Assembly: GCF_000499845.2 (NCBI RefSeq)
Contig: NC_023754.2
Location: forward strand, 10,086,584-10,150,583
Length of the DNA stretch: 64,000 bases
Direction: 5' to 3'
From: Phaseolus vulgaris
Lineage: Eukaryota; Streptophyta; Magnoliopsida; Fabales; Fabaceae
How positions within the stretch are numbered: the first letter of the stretch is position 1; each line of letters begins with the position of its first letter. Below, one piece after another: positions 46,357 to 58,240 of this stretch. The notes beneath the pieces are model-generated. The model ran no database searches. It saw nothing but the letters and a program-made list of their open reading frames with translations, and was not told the DNA's origin. Both the position numbers and the translations under genes were made by a program.

Positions 46357-49300
46357 TACTCCCCGAGTTGGAGAGAATTCGACCACGAATTCTGGAGACC
46401 TACAGAAAAAGGAGTTAGATCGCTGACATTAAAAGTATGACTACCTAAGAATGTATCAGACATATCTAACTCATAAGCATTGTCATTAATCCTCTTGAGG
46501 ACTTGGAAAGGTCCATCCCCTCGAGGCATTAGTTTGGACTTCCTTTGAGTAGGAAAACGATCCTTCCTCAAGTGAAGCCAAACCCAATCGCCCTCATCAA
46601 ACAACAATGCTTTTCTCCTTTTATTGGCAAGTTCAGCATACTTGCCAACCTTCTTCTCAATTCTCTTCTTGATGTCTTTATGCAAAGTTTTTACAAAAGA
46701 AGCCTTTTCATCCCCATCTTTGCACAAGACATCGTCAAGAAGGGGAATAGGAAGAAGATCAAGAGGTGTTAGGGGATTAAACCCATAGACCACCTCAAAA
46801 GGAGAATGGGAGGTGGTAGAATTTACTACTCGGTTATATGCAAACTCAACATGGGGTAGTAAATTCTCCCACACTCTAGGATTCCCCGAAATAAAGCATC
46901 GCAATAGTTGTCCTAAAGTTCTATTCACCACCTCGGTTTGACCATCAGTTTGTGGGTGGCAAGTGGTAGAAAATAAAAGCTTAGTTCCAAGCTTGCCCCA
47001 CAAGGTCTTCCAAAAGTGACTCAAGAACTTAGGATCTCTATCGGACACTATAGACCTAGGAATCCCATGCAAGCGAACCACTTCTTGGAAGAAGAGGTTT
47101 GCAATGTGGCATGCATCATCCACTTTGTGGCAAGGAATAAAGTGAGCCATCTTTGAAAAATGATCCACTACCACAAAAATGGAGTCCTTTCCCTTTGATG
47201 TCTTGGGTAAGCCTAAGATGAAATCCATAGATATATCTACCCAAGGCATTGAAGGGATAGGAAGAGGAGTATAAAGACCATGGGGATGCATTTTAGATTT
47301 AGCTTTGCGGCAAGCTATGCATTTATCACACAAACTATGAACATGTTTATGCATATGAGGCCAAAAAAAATGTTCATGCAACACATCCAAAGTTTTAGCA
47401 ACCCCAAAATGTCCCATTAAGCCCCCCTCATGAGCTTCTCTAACAAGAGATAATCTAATAGAGCATTGGGGAACACAAAGACGTTTTCCTTTAAAAAGAA
47501 AACCATCTTGAATAAAAAAATCTTTGTGTCCTCCCTTAAGACACTCTTGATAGAGGAGAGAAAAATCAAGGTCATCATGATAAAGTTCCTTAATGTGATC
47601 AAAACCAAGATATTGAGAGGTTAAAAGATTTAGCAAGGTGTATCTTCTAGAAAGAGCATCCGCTACAATATTTATTTTGCCTTGCTTGTGTTTGATCACA
47701 TAAGGAAATTGCTCAATGAATTCCACCCACTTAGCATGCCTCTTGTTAAGTTTGTTTTGGCTTTTCAAATATTTAAGAGATTCATGATCACTATGTATCA
47801 CAAACTCTTTGGGAAAAAGATAGTGTTGCCAAGTAAACAAAGCCCTAACAAGTGCATATAATTCTTTATCATAGGTGGAATAGTTGAGATGACTTCCCTT
47901 CAATTTCTCACTAAAATAGGCTATGGGGTGGCCCTCTTGAAGGAGAACAGCCCCAATACCTATGCTTGAAGCATCACACTCAATCTCAAATGTCTTAGTG
48001 AAATTAGGAAGGGCCAAGATGGGAGCATTAGTCAATTTTTCTTTCAAAGTATCAAAAGCATTTTGTTGTGCTTCTCCCCAATGAAAGACCACATCCTTTT
48101 TCACTATGTCATTGAGTGGTGCGGCAATGGTACCAAAGTTTGGGACAAATCTTCTATAGAAAGAAGCAAGCCCATGAAAACTTCGGACCTCATTCAAAGA
48201 TTTCGGTGTAGGCCAATTTTGAATGGCCACCACCTTGGTTTTGTCCACATGGACCCCTTTACAACTCACAACAAACCCTAGGAATTCTATATGATCAAGA
48301 GCAAACATACATTTAGCAAGGTTAGCATACAAATGTTCCTTCCTAAGAGTTTCCAAAACTTGCCTAACATGCAACCTATGGTCATTCAAAGATAAGCTAT
48401 AAATGAGAATGTCATCAAAGTAAACCACAACAAACTTACCAATGAAAGGTCTAAGAACATGATGCATGAGGCGCATGAAGGTACTTGGTGCATTAGTTAA
48501 ACCAAAAGGCATAACTAACCACTCATATAAACCAAAGTTGGTCTTAAAAGCCGTCTTCCATTCATCACCCGGTTTGATACGGATTTGATTGTAGCCGCTT
48601 TTAAGATCAATCTTTGAAAAGATTTTTGAACCATGTAATTCATCCAACAAATCATCTAATCTAGGTATGGGATGCCTATACTTAATGGTTATGTTATTTA
48701 TGGCCCTACAATCCGAACACATTCGCCATGTGCCATCCTTTTTTGGCACTAAGATGATAGGCATAGCACAAGGACTCATGCTATCTTGCACCCACCCTTT
48801 TTCAATCAAAGCCTCAACTTGTTGGCGAATTTCCTTGGTTTCACTTGGATTGGTCCTATATGCGGGACGATTTGGTAAAGAAGAGCCCGGTATCAAATCA
48901 ATTTGGTGTTCAATCCCTCTCAAAGGTGGAAGTCCATTTGGAGGATCTTGAAACACATCTTTGAACTCTTCTACCAAATTTTCCAAGCAATGAGGACTAT
49001 CAACAAGTGTTTCTATGCTAAGAGTTCTAGGGATGGCTAAAAGAAGAGGATGATGAGCCACTATTTCCCTTTCAATGTCACGCCTAGACACAAGGAGTGT
49101 AGGCTTAGAACTCTTATCTTTTTTATCTTTTTTATCTTTTTCACTCTCCCTCTTTTTCTTCATGATAACTTGGTCCTCATGGACTTCTCTTGGAGAGAGA
49201 GATTTTAAAGTAACCTTGTGACCATGGAATTCAAAAGATAATTTGTTGGTAAAGCCATCATGTAAAACTTTTCTATCAAATTGCCAAGGCCTTCCCAAAA

Positions 49301-50804
49301 GAACATGAGTGGCTTCCATGGGCACAACATCACATAATACCTCATCTTTGTATTTTCCAATGGAGAAATGGATGAGGACTTGTTTATTAACAATTATTTC
49401 TCCTACTTCACTAAGCCATTGTAATTTGTAGGGCTTTGTATGAGAGATAGTAGGCAATCCAAGCTTATCTACTACTCTTGTACTAGCCACATTTGCACAA
49501 CTACCCCCATCCACTATCAAGGAACAAATGTTGTTTTGAATAAGACATCTTGTATGGAAAATATTTTCCCTTTGACTTTCATCAAAAGGTTGTGAAACTT
49601 GTCCAAGAAGTCTTCTCACAACTAACAAGTCCCCTTCAAGTGGACATTCTCTCTCTTCCTCACTAGATGCATGAGAATGCAATGAATGCTTGGAAGAATC
49701 CGAATCATGCTCACTAACTACAATGCCCTCATGCATGTACATACTTCGTTTTGAAGGACAATTTGCAGCAATATGACCATAACCCATACATTTAAAGCAT
49801 TTAGTGTTAGATGTTCTAGTGGGAGACTTAGGTCTAGATGTTGATGGCTTAGATTCCTTGGGTTTGAAAGAAGAATCTTTGGAAGGATGTTTTGAAAAAG
49901 AAGTTTTGTTTCTCCAAGACTTGGAGTAGTATCCATTATTGGAAGCATTTTTAAAAGAGTTTTTCTTAGCAAGTTGGGCTTCCACCTTCATTGCAAGATG
50001 AACTAAAGAGCCCAATGATGAATACTCTTGTAACTCAACAATGTCTTGGATATCCTTCCTAAGACCACTCACAAACCTAGCAACCATGGCTTCTTCACTT
50101 TCTTCTAATTCAATTTTAAGCACAAGCGTCTCAAGCTCCTTATAATATTCATCCACATTTAGCGTGCCTTGTTGAAACCGTTGGAGTCTCAACATGAGGT
50201 CTTTCCTAAAATGTGGGGGCACAAACCTAGCGCGCATATGATCCTTTAAAGAGTTCCAAGAGTCCACGGGAGGACCCTTGTGATAGATAATGTCCTTTAC
50301 AATTCCATGCCACCATTTCATGGCATAATCACTAAACTCTAGGGTGGCTAGCTTGAGCTTATGCTCATCTTGGATCTCATGGATCTCAAAAATTTGTTCA
50401 CACTTAGCCTCCCAATCTAAATACACATTTGGATCACTAGAACCATTAAAGCAAGGTAGTTTGACCGAAGGAAGCTTGGACTTTGCATCATGGTAGAAGC
50501 CATTGCCGTAGTGAATTCTTTCCCCTTGGTGATGATGTCTTTGTCCATGGACTTGGGGTGGAGGTCTCCTTCTCCTATGCTCATCTTCACGGCCAACATC
50601 ATTTGAAGAAGCTCTTGAAGATGGTCTATGAGAATGATGTCCATCATGGATAGAAGGAGATGGTCTAGATTGTTGGACCTCCATCTTTTGCATTTTTTCC
50701 TCCAACCTTCTAATTGTTCTTTGAGCTTCATGTAATTCACCAAGAATGGAAGCTTTGGAAGGAGAATTCTGCTTGTAGGATGCATCACTTGAAGATCCAG
50801 CCAT
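46167..50804 (-). CDS. CRM-clade Gag-Pol polyprotein of element E, intact
   Basis: Intact frame almost identical to copy 2 of the array, with the same order: Gag with CCHC knuckle, DGG protease, reverse transcriptase with YFDD, RNase H and integrase with HHCC and DD35E. I take the start at 50804 (MAGSSSD), matching the array copies. An in-frame ATG 12 codons upstream (50840) exists but is not shared by them. Differences from the array copy include S for F at residue 4, H for R in VVVDHFSK, and several in the tail. The last ~62 residues lie in the LTR. It makes and integrates element DNA; the CRM tail is expected to influence targeting. Confidence 0.93.
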   Translation of the reverse strand: MAGSSSDASYKQNSPSKASILGELHEAQRTIRRLEEKMQKMEVQQSRPSPSIHDGHHSHRPSSRASSNDVGREDEHRRRRPPPQVHGQRHHHQGERIHYGNGFYHDAKSKLPSVKLPCFNGSSDPNVYLDWEAKCEQIFEIHEIQDEHKLKLATLEFSDYAMKWWHGIVKDIIYHKGPPVDSWNSLKDHMRARFVPPHFRKDLMLRLQRFQQGTLNVDEYYKELETLVLKIELEESEEAMVARFVSGLRKDIQDIVELQEYSSLGSLVHLAMKVEAQLAKKNSFKNASNNGYYSKSWRNKTSFSKHPSKDSSFKPKESKPSTSRPKSPTRTSNTKCFKCMGYGHIAANCPSKRSMYMHEGIVVSEHDSDSSKHSLHSHASSEEERECPLEGDLLVVRRLLGQVSQPFDESQRENIFHTRCLIQNNICSLIVDGGSCANVASTRVVDKLGLPTISHTKPYKLQWLSEVGEIIVNKQVLIHFSIGKYKDEVLCDVVPMEATHVLLGRPWQFDRKVLHDGFTNKLSFEFHGHKVTLKSLSPREVHEDQVIMKKKRESEKDKKDKKDKSSKPTLLVSRRDIEREIVAHHPLLLAIPRTLSIETLVDSPHCLENLVEEFKDVFQDPPNGLPPLRGIEHQIDLIPGSSLPNRPAYRTNPSETKEIRQQVEALIEKGWVQDSMSPCAMPIILVPKKDGTWRMCSDCRAINNITIKYRHPIPRLDDLLDELHGSKIFSKIDLKSGYNQIRIKPGDEWKTAFKTNFGLYEWLVMPFGLTNAPSTFMRLMHHVLRPFIGKFVVVYFDDILIYSLSLNDHRLHVRQVLETLRKEHLYANLAKCMFALDHIEFLGFVVSCKGVHVDKTKVVAIQNWPTPKSLNEVRSFHGLASFYRRFVPNFGTIAAPLNDIVKKDVVFHWGEAQQNAFDTLKEKLTNAPILALPNFTKTFEIECDASSIGIGAVLLQEGHPIAYFSEKLKGSHLNYSTYDKELYALVRALFTWQHYLFPKEFVIHSDHESLKYLKSQNKLNKRHAKWVEFIEQFPYVIKHKQGKINIVADALSRRYTLLNLLTSQYLGFDHIKELYHDDLDFSLLYQECLKGGHKDFFIQDGFLFKGKRLCVPQCSIRLSLVREAHEGGLMGHFGVAKTLDVLHEHFFWPHMHKHVHSLCDKCIACRKAKSKMHPHGLYTPLPIPSMPWVDISMDFILGLPKTSKGKDSIFVVVDHFSKMAHFIPCHKVDDACHIANLFFQEVVRLHGIPRSIVSDRDPKFLSHFWKTLWGKLGTKLLFSTTCHPQTDGQTEVVNRTLGQLLRCFISGNPRVWENLLPHVEFAYNRVVNSTTSHSPFEVVYGFNPLTPLDLLPIPLLDDVLCKDGDEKASFVKTLHKDIKKRIEKKVGKYAELANKRRKALLFDEGDWVWLHLRKDRFPTQRKSKLMPRGDGPFQVLKRINDNAYELDMSDTFLGSHTFNVSDLTPFSVGLQNSWSNSLQLGEYDGDQAQENMEATHQAQEEVEAQMEDTHGGQSPPQRITRSMFKALGARGHLFSLFIVSLVEGA

Positions 50805-52147
50805 TTGTAAATAAAAAACAGCAAACACACAAAACAGCAAACAAGTTAAAAATTAGCAAAAACAGTGAGCTTTGCACTTGAAACTGCCGAAGTGAATTTA
50901 AGGCTGAAAAAGATATCACTCTCAAAGAAATAATGTTCTTGCTCCAATCTGATCTTGAGGCCTTGGAATCCTCAAATGAAATATGTCAAAGCAAGCACAC
51001 CAATCTTAAGAGCAAACCACCACAAAACCAAAGAAACAATAAAGACAAACAAGAAAAGGTATAAGCAAGGAAAGGTAATTGCAAAAGGAATACTATATGT
51101 AAGACAAACTCAAAGAGTAAGAATGAAAGACAATCAAGAAAATAAAGAACTCAATGAGAAAAGTAGGCACACAAAAGAATACCTAAGGAAAAGCACTAGA
51201 GTAGATGAAGAAAACAAAAAAATTTAGCTACTGGAAAATTTTTTTTTTTTATGCAAACTGTGTTTGATATTCACTGATTTAACTGGAACGTTGTAGAGCG
51301 AACTGGATTATGAAATTTATACCACAGAAACTTCAAGATGTTAACTCAATAATGGCACTGGAATCAATTAAAAACAGTAAGCCAATTGAGAGAAATAAAT
51401 TTTTTAAAATCACTGCCAGATTACCGTATTTTTTTCGGCAGGAATGTACACTTTTTTTATTTTATTTATCATTTTTTGTGTACTTCATATTTTTGAATGA
51501 TTCTTTTTTTTATTCTTTTCTAACACTTTGAATATCTCAAATCCAGAATTTCAGAATTTTACAGTACGTAAATCAGTTGCAATAAGGAAAAACAGTAAGC
51601 ACTCTTTTCAGAAACAGAGGAATCCTAATAGGAATAAAAAACAGAATGATGAACTAGCAAAGACATAATAGAAAATGATGTATTGGAACTTGTATAGGTC
51701 TAGAATACAAGTATGAACTCAATTCTAAAAAGAAAATGCACAAAGGACCAACATCAATTCAGAATATTATAGGACACCAAAGCAAGAAACAATCAAAACA
51801 ATAAAAGTACTACTAGAAGTAATGACATATATGGAAAAACATGACTAAGACAAAACTTGACATGATTCAAAAATTAAAAGACACAACACAAATTGTAACA
51901 AGTGAAAGGAAGCTTAAGGTATACTCTAGGAAGGATAATGCCATTCCAAAAGAGCAACCATACTCATAAGAATTATGAGTGCCATAAACCTTTCCACAAA
52001 CACTTGGAGCAAAAGAAAAACAGCAAGAATACTCAATTAAAAGTCTAAAACAGAAACTTAAATTGCAAGAAAATAAAGAGCTCTTGAAATTAAAGTGCAC
52101 ACAACTCAACAATTAACAAGAATGAACCTAAGACTCATGATACCACA
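50805..52147 (-). other. Leader and primer site of element E
   Basis: Non-coding, 1.34 kb. Primer site at 52134-52145 (minus strand TGGTATCATGAG), two bases from the 5' LTR, as in the array copies. Confidence 0.75.
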
Positions 52148-53132
52148 TGATGTGATTCCAATAGCCACATAGAACAAGATTCTTGACACTTTGAGGAATC
52201 ACCTTGAGCTGGAAAATGTAGAGGCACTTTCTTAGAAGTTGGATCATGGTTCTAAGATCAAGAACTCACCAATAACAAGTACCAAATCCCAAACTCATTT
52301 GGATGAACCAAATATTGTCAAATTGAATCAACAAAGGAGAAGGAAAAGAAGAAACCGAACAGAATTGAACTTAAAACAAAAGAACCGAACAGAATTTAAA
52401 AACAAAACAGAATATAGGTGCTGAAAATAGAAAAACCGAAAGCTAGACAACTCAAAACACAAGATAACATGAACAATTGAAGAAGAAGAAAGGAAGGAGA
52501 AGAGAATGCTCATGAAGATGGAAGATAGGTTGGATGATCACGCCACTAGAAGTATGGATGCTCCTAGATGAGTGTGGAAGCCGCCACTTGAGGAAACCAT
52601 GGTCGTTCAAGATAAGACTAGAGAAGAAGCTCAAAGCTCTCCAAAATGCTCACTCCAATTTTGAGTATAGTTTCTTTAGATAAAATTCAAATCTGAATTT
52701 TACAAGGAAGGCACCTCTATTTATAGCCTAAGGTGCTGAAAAATGAAAGCTAAACAATTCAAAATTCCCTCCAAAAGCCATCTAGAACCGGCGCTAATTG
52801 CCTAAGCAAGGAAGGTGTGATCCCTTCCTTCACTTTGGCACCCCCTATTCTACTCCTACACCTATCTACTAATACACCCCCCTAAAGGTCCTATTTAAAA
52901 CCTAAAAGATGCTATAACAAAAGAGGTTTCTAAGGTTTTCCTCTAAGCACCTTCAACTAAAGACACTATAAAAAGAGAAAATAAATGTCCTCTAGCTCCC
53001 AAGGCTTTGAACATGCTTCTTGTAATCCTTTGAGGTGGACTTTGACCTCCATGGGTGTCCTCCATTTGTGCCTCCACCTCTTCTTGAGCTTGATGAGTGG
53101 CCTCCATGTTCTCTTGGGCTTGATCTCCATCA
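52148..53132 (-). repeat. 5' LTR of element E (985 bp)
   Basis: TGATG at 52148 to CATCA at 53132, next to GATAA. It also carries the coding tail sequence of the polyprotein, here without its upstream part. Confidence 0.93.
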
Positions 53133-53137
53133 GATAA
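53133..53137. repeat. Target-site duplication GATAA, right copy
   Basis: Matches 45366-45370 exactly and abuts element E's terminal CATCA. Confidence 0.9.
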
Positions 53138-53253
53138 TATCACAATACTTTCAGGAAGCGTAGATAAAGATCATGGTGTTTAAGATGAGCCACGAAATCA
53201 AGGTTCCATTGTTCCAACCTTGAGGACAAGGTTGTTTTGTATTAGGGGATTAA

Positions 53254-53590
53254 CGTTAGGACACAAAATAAGGAGATGACTTGGAAGGTATATTATAGGA
53301 AAAATAAAAAATAAAGGACGGTTAGTAGTAATTAGTAGCGGTTAGTAGTGGTTAGTAGTAGTTAATAGCGGTTAGTGCAATTAGTGGTCTTTAAATAAAG
53401 ACCAACCGGTTTAGTGAAAGATATGTTTTGGGTATTTTGTTTGGTAGACAGGGAAATCCTATGTAAAAGGAATAATATTTTCCTTTGTGGAATCTAAATG
53501 TAAAGTGCAGAATTATTAATACAGAAAATTATTCAGTAGATTTTGGTGTTCTTGACTTATATTTGGGTGTGATTTTCTTGTTTCCTAACA
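53254..53590 (+). repeat. Right LTR of element F, first copy (337 bp)
   Basis: Starts CGTTAGGACAC (a TG start changed to CG) and ends GTTTCCTAACA. It is preceded by a polypurine-like TTAGGGGATTAA. Confidence 0.75.
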
Positions 53591-53665
53591 AATGTTGTGC
53601 TGCATCGATCCAAGGTTCCATTGTTCCAACCTTGAGGACAAGGTTGTTTTGTCTTAGGGGATTAA

Positions 53666-54002
53666 CGTTAGGACACAAAATAAGGAGATGACTTGGAAGG
53701 TATATTATAGGAAAAATAAAAAATAAAAGACGGTTAGTAGTAATTAGTAGCGGTTAGTAGTGGTTAGTAGTAGTTAATAGCAGTTAGTGCGATTAGTGGT
53801 CTTTAAATAAAGACCAACCGGTTTAGTGAAAGATATATTTTGGGTATTTTGTTTGGTAGACAGGGAAATCCTATGTAAAAGGAATAATATTTTCCTTTGT
53901 GGAATCTAAATGTAAAGTGCAGAATTATTAATACAGAAAATTATTCAGTAGATTTTGGTGTTCTTGACTTATTTTTGGGTGTGATTTTCTTGTTTCCTAA
54001 CA
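53666..54002 (+). repeat. Right LTR of element F, second copy (337 bp)
   Basis: Same length and same CG start as the copy at 53254, so it arose by the segmental duplication rather than by a new insertion. Confidence 0.75.
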
Positions 54003-54272
54003 AATGTTGTGCTGCATCGATCCAATGGTTAAATCAAAGAATTGCTCTCTCAAGGTATGCCCATGTAAGTATTTCAATCTTTAGTAGCATATCTGAGGGA
54101 AAATTATAAAAGAAATAGAGAAAAATATTTTTTTAAAAAGAAATTTATAGTTTAGGAAAAGTTCAATTTACAAGGTGGTTTTTTAAACAAGTAAAAACAA
54201 TGTAGCTCTCTTTACTTGCAGTTAATTGTTCCTGGAGTGGAAATATTTTGAAGTTGAGAAGTAATTAAAATA

Positions 54273-54275
<3 letters not shown>

Positions 54276-54320
<45 letters not shown>
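54276..54320. repeat. (AT)n microsatellite, ~45 bp
   Basis: Uninterrupted AT dinucleotide run of about 22 units. Confidence 0.97.
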
Positions 54321-54321
<1 letters not shown>

Positions 54322-54879
54322 CTTACCATATAGATAATTTTTATTAAGGATATCCATTAAAAATACCTATTTTTATATTTATAGTGAAATTTATGCGTAA
54401 ATTTCAATAAGAATAATATTTTTGTCATGTCTGCTGGAGATATTGTTTGAACAAAATCAAATTCCAAGTTTAAAATTAGCATTTTTAATAATTTATTTTT
54501 TTGAGATTTTTATGGCCCAAATAATTATATATTTTTGTAGCTTGAAGACAATAAAGACTATGAAGACAATTTTAAAAAAGAATGAACTTATTGATACTAT
54601 TGTTATTTTTTAGTATTATTAATTTTTGTTGGTTGTTTTTTTTTTTCATTGTTGTATTTCTTTTTTCCTTTTCTTTTTTCTTTAGTATGAAGGTAAACTA
54701 TCAGCATGTAATGAAGTTGTATTCATCTGCATTTGTTTCCCCCTTTCTATAATATTTTAGGCTTTGAATTTGATCTTACTTACATATCATATGTATATGA
54801 AAACAACTTATGGTTCTAACATTGAGGTGTGGAACTGATATCTAGTGCTATCAAATATATAAAAAAAAATGAATTAAAG

Positions 54880-55130
54880 TTACATATGGATTTTTCCGTA
54901 TGTAAACCTGCACACACTTACATATGGATAAATCCGTATGTAAAACTGCACACACTTACATACGAATTTTTTCGTATGTAATTACATATAAATCTGAAAT
55001 CTGTATGTAACATTTATCTACGACGATTTTATATACAAATTTTTGTTCGTATGTAATTATGTTTTACATACGAATTTAGTGTATTACCTACGGATTTGAG
55101 TTGTATGTAATTTCAAATTTTCTTGTAGTG
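54880..55130 (-). mobile_element. CACTA-like transposon end with subterminal repeats (fragment)
   Basis: The right edge ends TTTTCTTGTAGTG, i.e. CACTACAAGAAAA on the minus strand, the terminal motif of many plant CACTA (En/Spm) elements. Inside are repeated inverted pairs of TTACATACGGAT and ATCCGTATGTAA type (for example around 54880, 54930, 54955, 55065). No matching left terminus or transposase is found, so it is a fragment or deleted copy. Confidence 0.5.
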
Positions 55131-55801
55131 AATTAAGGAGATTTGTTGAGACGAAGGAATGTAAATTATTTAGAATGAATCCAATGATTATTTCCATTTT
55201 CTTTTAAAGTATTTCCTAAATCAATATGGAATGTGTTAGCGGAGTTGACTAATATCTTTAAAAAATTTGTTCATGTTGAAAGAAGTCAATCTGCATATTT
55301 GGTATAACTATTTTCTATTGTATCATTTTACAGGTTTGATTTTCGTGTTCAGATTGCATGTGAGATATGTTGTATAATAAAAAGGAAATTTGAAGGTAGT
55401 TTGAAGACATATAAAGAGGTAAAGAACTCAAACCAAAAGGTGGTAAAATTGTGATTTGAAGAATTATCGGTATAATTATAGTTTTAGTGAAATAATTTTC
55501 TATAATCAGTATGTAAAATCTTGGATATATGTTTTAGTGTTCATTATTTGTAATAGAGAAAATAGAAGTGGTTGTTTGCACAGAAGCACAAATTTGGAAA
55601 ATATATGAATATAGAGCCTTTAAAGACTTTTGAAATGCTATGAATAGAGGTCAACGTACTATTCATTTTGTGGGTTACGATTCCTACTATAATGAATAAA
55701 CAATTACTACAACAAAAATTGGCAAGATATAGTAAAGACTAACGTACATAACATAAATTCTTTCATTGTATATACGACGATGAATCCCTATATCAAACAT
55801 A

Positions 55802-56155
55802 ATGGGAGAGAAGAAAGTGTTTGGTGTTGTGGTGCTTGTTATGGCTTATGGTTTGACAGTAACAACATTGATCACAGCACAAGTTCCAAGTACATGCAAT
55901 GAGTATGAACCTTTACTTTTCCAATGTGTGTCTTATTTGGTTAGTAGTTATTCAAATCCTCCAACTCCTCGTTGTTGTGATGGAGCAAGAGTGGCTTTTC
56001 AGAGAGCCAACAATGATGAAGCTATAAAAAACCTTTGTAGTTGTTTGGTGGATGCTGGACCATATTTAAACTTTCGTCCTGACAATTTAGTTCATCTTCC
56101 TGCAGCCTGCAACATTCAACTTTCCTTTTCAATGGATCGTTGTATAATTGGCTAG
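55802..56155 (+). CDS. Lipid-transfer-protein-like secreted protein (eight-cysteine, 117 aa)
   Basis: Single-exon gene. Residues 1-27 are a signal peptide (hydrophobic VFGVVVLVMAYGL core, likely cut before Q27 or V28), so the product is secreted to the wall or apoplast. The mature part shows the eight-cysteine pattern of the plant non-specific LTP/2S-albumin superfamily: C32-x9-C42-x15-C58C59-x19-C79-x-C81-x21-C103-x10-C114. The fold binds lipids in a hydrophobic cavity. The mature length (~90) is near type 1 LTPs, but the last spacing (10) is shorter than their usual 13-14, so I do not assign a subtype. TTGTATATACG at about 55768-55778 is a possible TATA box, and AATAAA lies at 56219-56224. 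An out-of-frame ATG at 55780 could matter if transcription starts upstream of it. This is the only intact host-type gene in the window. Confidence 0.85.
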   Translation: MGEKKVFGVVVLVMAYGLTVTTLITAQVPSTCNEYEPLLFQCVSYLVSSYSNPPTPRCCDGARVAFQRANNDEAIKNLCSCLVDAGPYLNFRPDNLVHLPAACNIQLSFSMDRCIIG

Positions 56156-56218
56156 GCTACTTATTCAACCACTCAAAGCATAAATTCGCATTTGAAGTGA
56201 TAAAACAGATGTAACACA

Positions 56219-56224
56219 AATAAA
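56219..56224 (+). terminator. Polyadenylation signal of the LTP-like gene
   Basis: AATAAA 64 bases after the stop codon, followed by T-rich sequence (TTTGTTTCATTTATTGT). Confidence 0.5.
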
Positions 56225-56904
56225 TATTTGTTTCATTTATTGTATGGTTTGTGTAAATAGTTCTTAATTTTGAAGGTTCTATTTATAAAATATAAGTGTG
56301 GTTACCCTTCTTTAATATTATAAATAGATTTCTTAATTTAGGGTTTCTCAATTTCTAATTTTTTTAATTAATTTTTTATTAATTATTACTTTAATTTTAG
56401 TCATAATTAATTGAATTAGGATCATGATTAGAATAATTGAAACTCATTATTATTAATTATATTTATGATTTATTTGGTTAAAACAAAAGCAAATGATTTA
56501 AGGATGACTCTAAACTAATTAGAATGGAGTTTTTTGTAGAGAATATTCAAAATGAATTAAGAATAATTCAATCGAATGGAAGAAAGTGAATGAAATTAAT
56601 AGAATTAACTTTGGTTTGATTCAACGATGTAGAAAACAGCCGATAAAAAAAAACGATGTAGAAAACAAGAATAAAACAAGCTCTTGGAACCTGTCCACTG
56701 AAAATACAAGATTAAATAAATGATATTCTAAGTATAAAAGTTTGATTATAATAACAATAAAGAAATAAAAGAGATGGAGAAGATAAAAGATGAAAAATGT
56801 GTCACACTCTCACAATGGAAGATAAATGTGAAAAGGAAAATCACCATTTAAATTTAGAAAACTAAAGATAAAATTCTATAGGAGGAACTAGGCTCTTTTA
56901 CTCA

Positions 56905-57070
56905 CAAACACGGATCTAGATCTATATGTAAAATAAACATTATATACAGAATTTTACATACAAATATAAATTTTTACATACGGATCTGGATTCGTATGTA
57001 AAGTGAACATTACATACGGATTTGGATCTGTATGTAAAGTCAGAGTTACATACGGATTTTTACAAACGGA
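56905..57070. repeat. CACTA-like subterminal repeat cluster
   Basis: Several copies of TTACATACGGATTTGGATC and its partner GTATGTAAAGT, the same motif set as at 54880-55130. No terminal CACTA motif is seen next to it. Together the two clusters bracket the LTP-like gene. Confidence 0.45.
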
Positions 57071-57079
57071 TTTGGATTA

Positions 57080-57360
57080 AATATTTTTAATAATTGTAAT
57101 AATAATAATATCGATATTAGTGATAATATTAATATTATTATTATTATTATTATTAATATTAATATTTATAATATTAATAATATTTACAATATTTAATAAT
57201 ATTTATAATATTAACAATACTTAATAATATTTTTAATAGTAATAAATTTATAATGTTTTTAATATTAATAATATTTGATAATATTAATAATGTTTATAAT
57301 ATTAATAATATTTAATAGTATTAATAATTTTAATAATATTCATAATATTTATTAAGTATT
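57080..57360. repeat. TAATATTAATAAT-rich low-complexity tract
   Basis: Irregular AT trinucleotide-like repeats (AATATTAATAATATT), no coding potential. Confidence 0.85.
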
Positions 57361-58029
57361 TTAATTATGTATGTTACGCACTTATGTTTGAATATATTCA
57401 AAATATAGAAAGAAAAAAAAAGTCAATAATATTTCTTCAAATTGGACTAAACTAGTTGAACCGTCATTTCTTTCTCTCGGTTTATTATGGAAGTAAGTTC
57501 ATATTTTATTTTATTTTATACGATGACTATTTATTTTGTACGATGGTCATATTGGTTGAACCATTAATTTTAATTATATGTTTATTATATATTTTCCTAT
57601 AGGATATTAATTTGCAAATTGGATTGGATTGAATGAGGAATTTACTAACATGCATCCAATGTTATTGAAATAGAAGAATATTGGTGTTTTTTAATTGACT
57701 ATGTTCAATGTAGTGGTGTAGTTGTTTAATCTTTTGGTATGTTTTGAAATAGAAGAATATTGATGTTTGATGTTTTATCTTAATTGAATTATTGATGTTT
57801 GTCTAGGTATGAAATGGAAGAAAAGAATATTGATGTTTGATATTTTATATCAGGAGAAAGCATAGGTTCAATTTTTTATTCAATTTATATTCAATTTTGT
57901 TTATAAGTATTGAATTTTATTATTCAATTTTTCAGTAGTAATCCATAAAGTAGCAAATATTTTGATTGAATTCTTTTATATTCAAGTTTTCAATAGCAAA
58001 CATTTTTATTGAATTTCTTAAAAAAAATT

Positions 58030-58150
58030 GTATGTGGGCTGACCCTTACATGGGACGAGACAGAGAAATCAACCTGGGTTCACTACGCTAGATGGACCAA
58101 CCCGATCTGCATTTTTGCGGGCCTAAAACTCACATTGTCATCCCTACATA
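58030..58150 (-). mobile_element. Possible hAT-type transposon end remnant
   Basis: On the minus strand this reads AGGGATGACAATGTGAGTTT then GGCCCGCAAAAATGCAGATC, similar in style to plant hAT termini (CAGGGGTGGCAA followed by GGGCC-rich sequence). It is locally GC-rich in AT-rich DNA. No partner end or 8-bp target duplication was found. Confidence 0.3.
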
Positions 58151-58240
58151 ACCTATCATTAGTTTTTATGTTTTTTTTAATTATTATATTTATAGTGAAT
58201 CTTATTTTTTATAAGATACTACAATTTAGAATTAAAAGAT

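Larger units (their letters stand above)
45371..53132 (-). mobile_element. Element E: complete CRM-clade LTR retrotransposon (7.76 kb)
   Basis: Two ~985-bp LTRs (45371-46356 and 52148-53132) with TGATG...CATCA ends, a primer site, a 1.34-kb leader and one uninterrupted gag-pol frame, all bounded by the duplicated GATAA. It is the same family as the tandem array at 11,681-26,215 but a different sub-variant (for example GATGGAAGATAGG against GATGGAGGAATGG in the LTR). Every part needed for transposition appears present. Confidence 0.95.
44412..54002 (+). mobile_element. Element F: small gag-remnant LTR retrotransposon, split by element E
   Basis: A left LTR (44412-44710) is followed by a degenerate primer site and a gag start. 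The sequence is then interrupted by element E (45371-53132 plus a duplicated GATAA) and resumes with a short 3' internal end and a 337-bp LTR. The short internal region (about 0.8 kb without E) means F is non-autonomous or a deletion derivative of a Ty3/gypsy chromovirus. A reading NLEDKVVLY just before the right LTR resembles the C-terminus of chromovirus polyproteins. No matching target duplication is seen around F (agata against aatgt). Confidence 0.65.
53206..54029. repeat. 412-bp tandem duplication of element F's 3' end, LTR and flank
   Basis: Two 412-bp units (53206-53617, 53618-54029) each hold the end of F's internal region, its LTR and 27 bases of flank ending GCTGCATCGATCCAA. They differ at only about six positions. 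The join shows the short homology CAAGG. The outer flank after the second unit continues as ordinary spacer. Confidence 0.88.
54030..55801. other. AT-rich spacer upstream of the LTP-like gene
   Basis: No gene is supported. It contains a (TA)n microsatellite, a CACTA-like terminus (54880-55130) and, at about 55704, ACTACAACAAAAATTGG, which resembles a second CACTA-type end in the opposite direction. Confidence 0.5.
56225..58240. other. AT-rich intergenic region downstream of the LTP-like gene
   Basis: No gene is supported. It contains CACTA-like subterminal repeats (56905-57070), a TAATATTAATAAT-rich tract (57080-57360), a threefold loose repeat of GAAATAGAAGAATATTGATG (about 57667-57835) and a possible hAT fragment (58030-58150). 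Confidence 0.5.

Noticed and set aside
54880..57070. One complete CACTA element containing the LTP-like gene
   Set aside because: The terminal motifs face the wrong way for that: the CACTA end at 55130 points outwards before the gene, and no right end is found after 57070.
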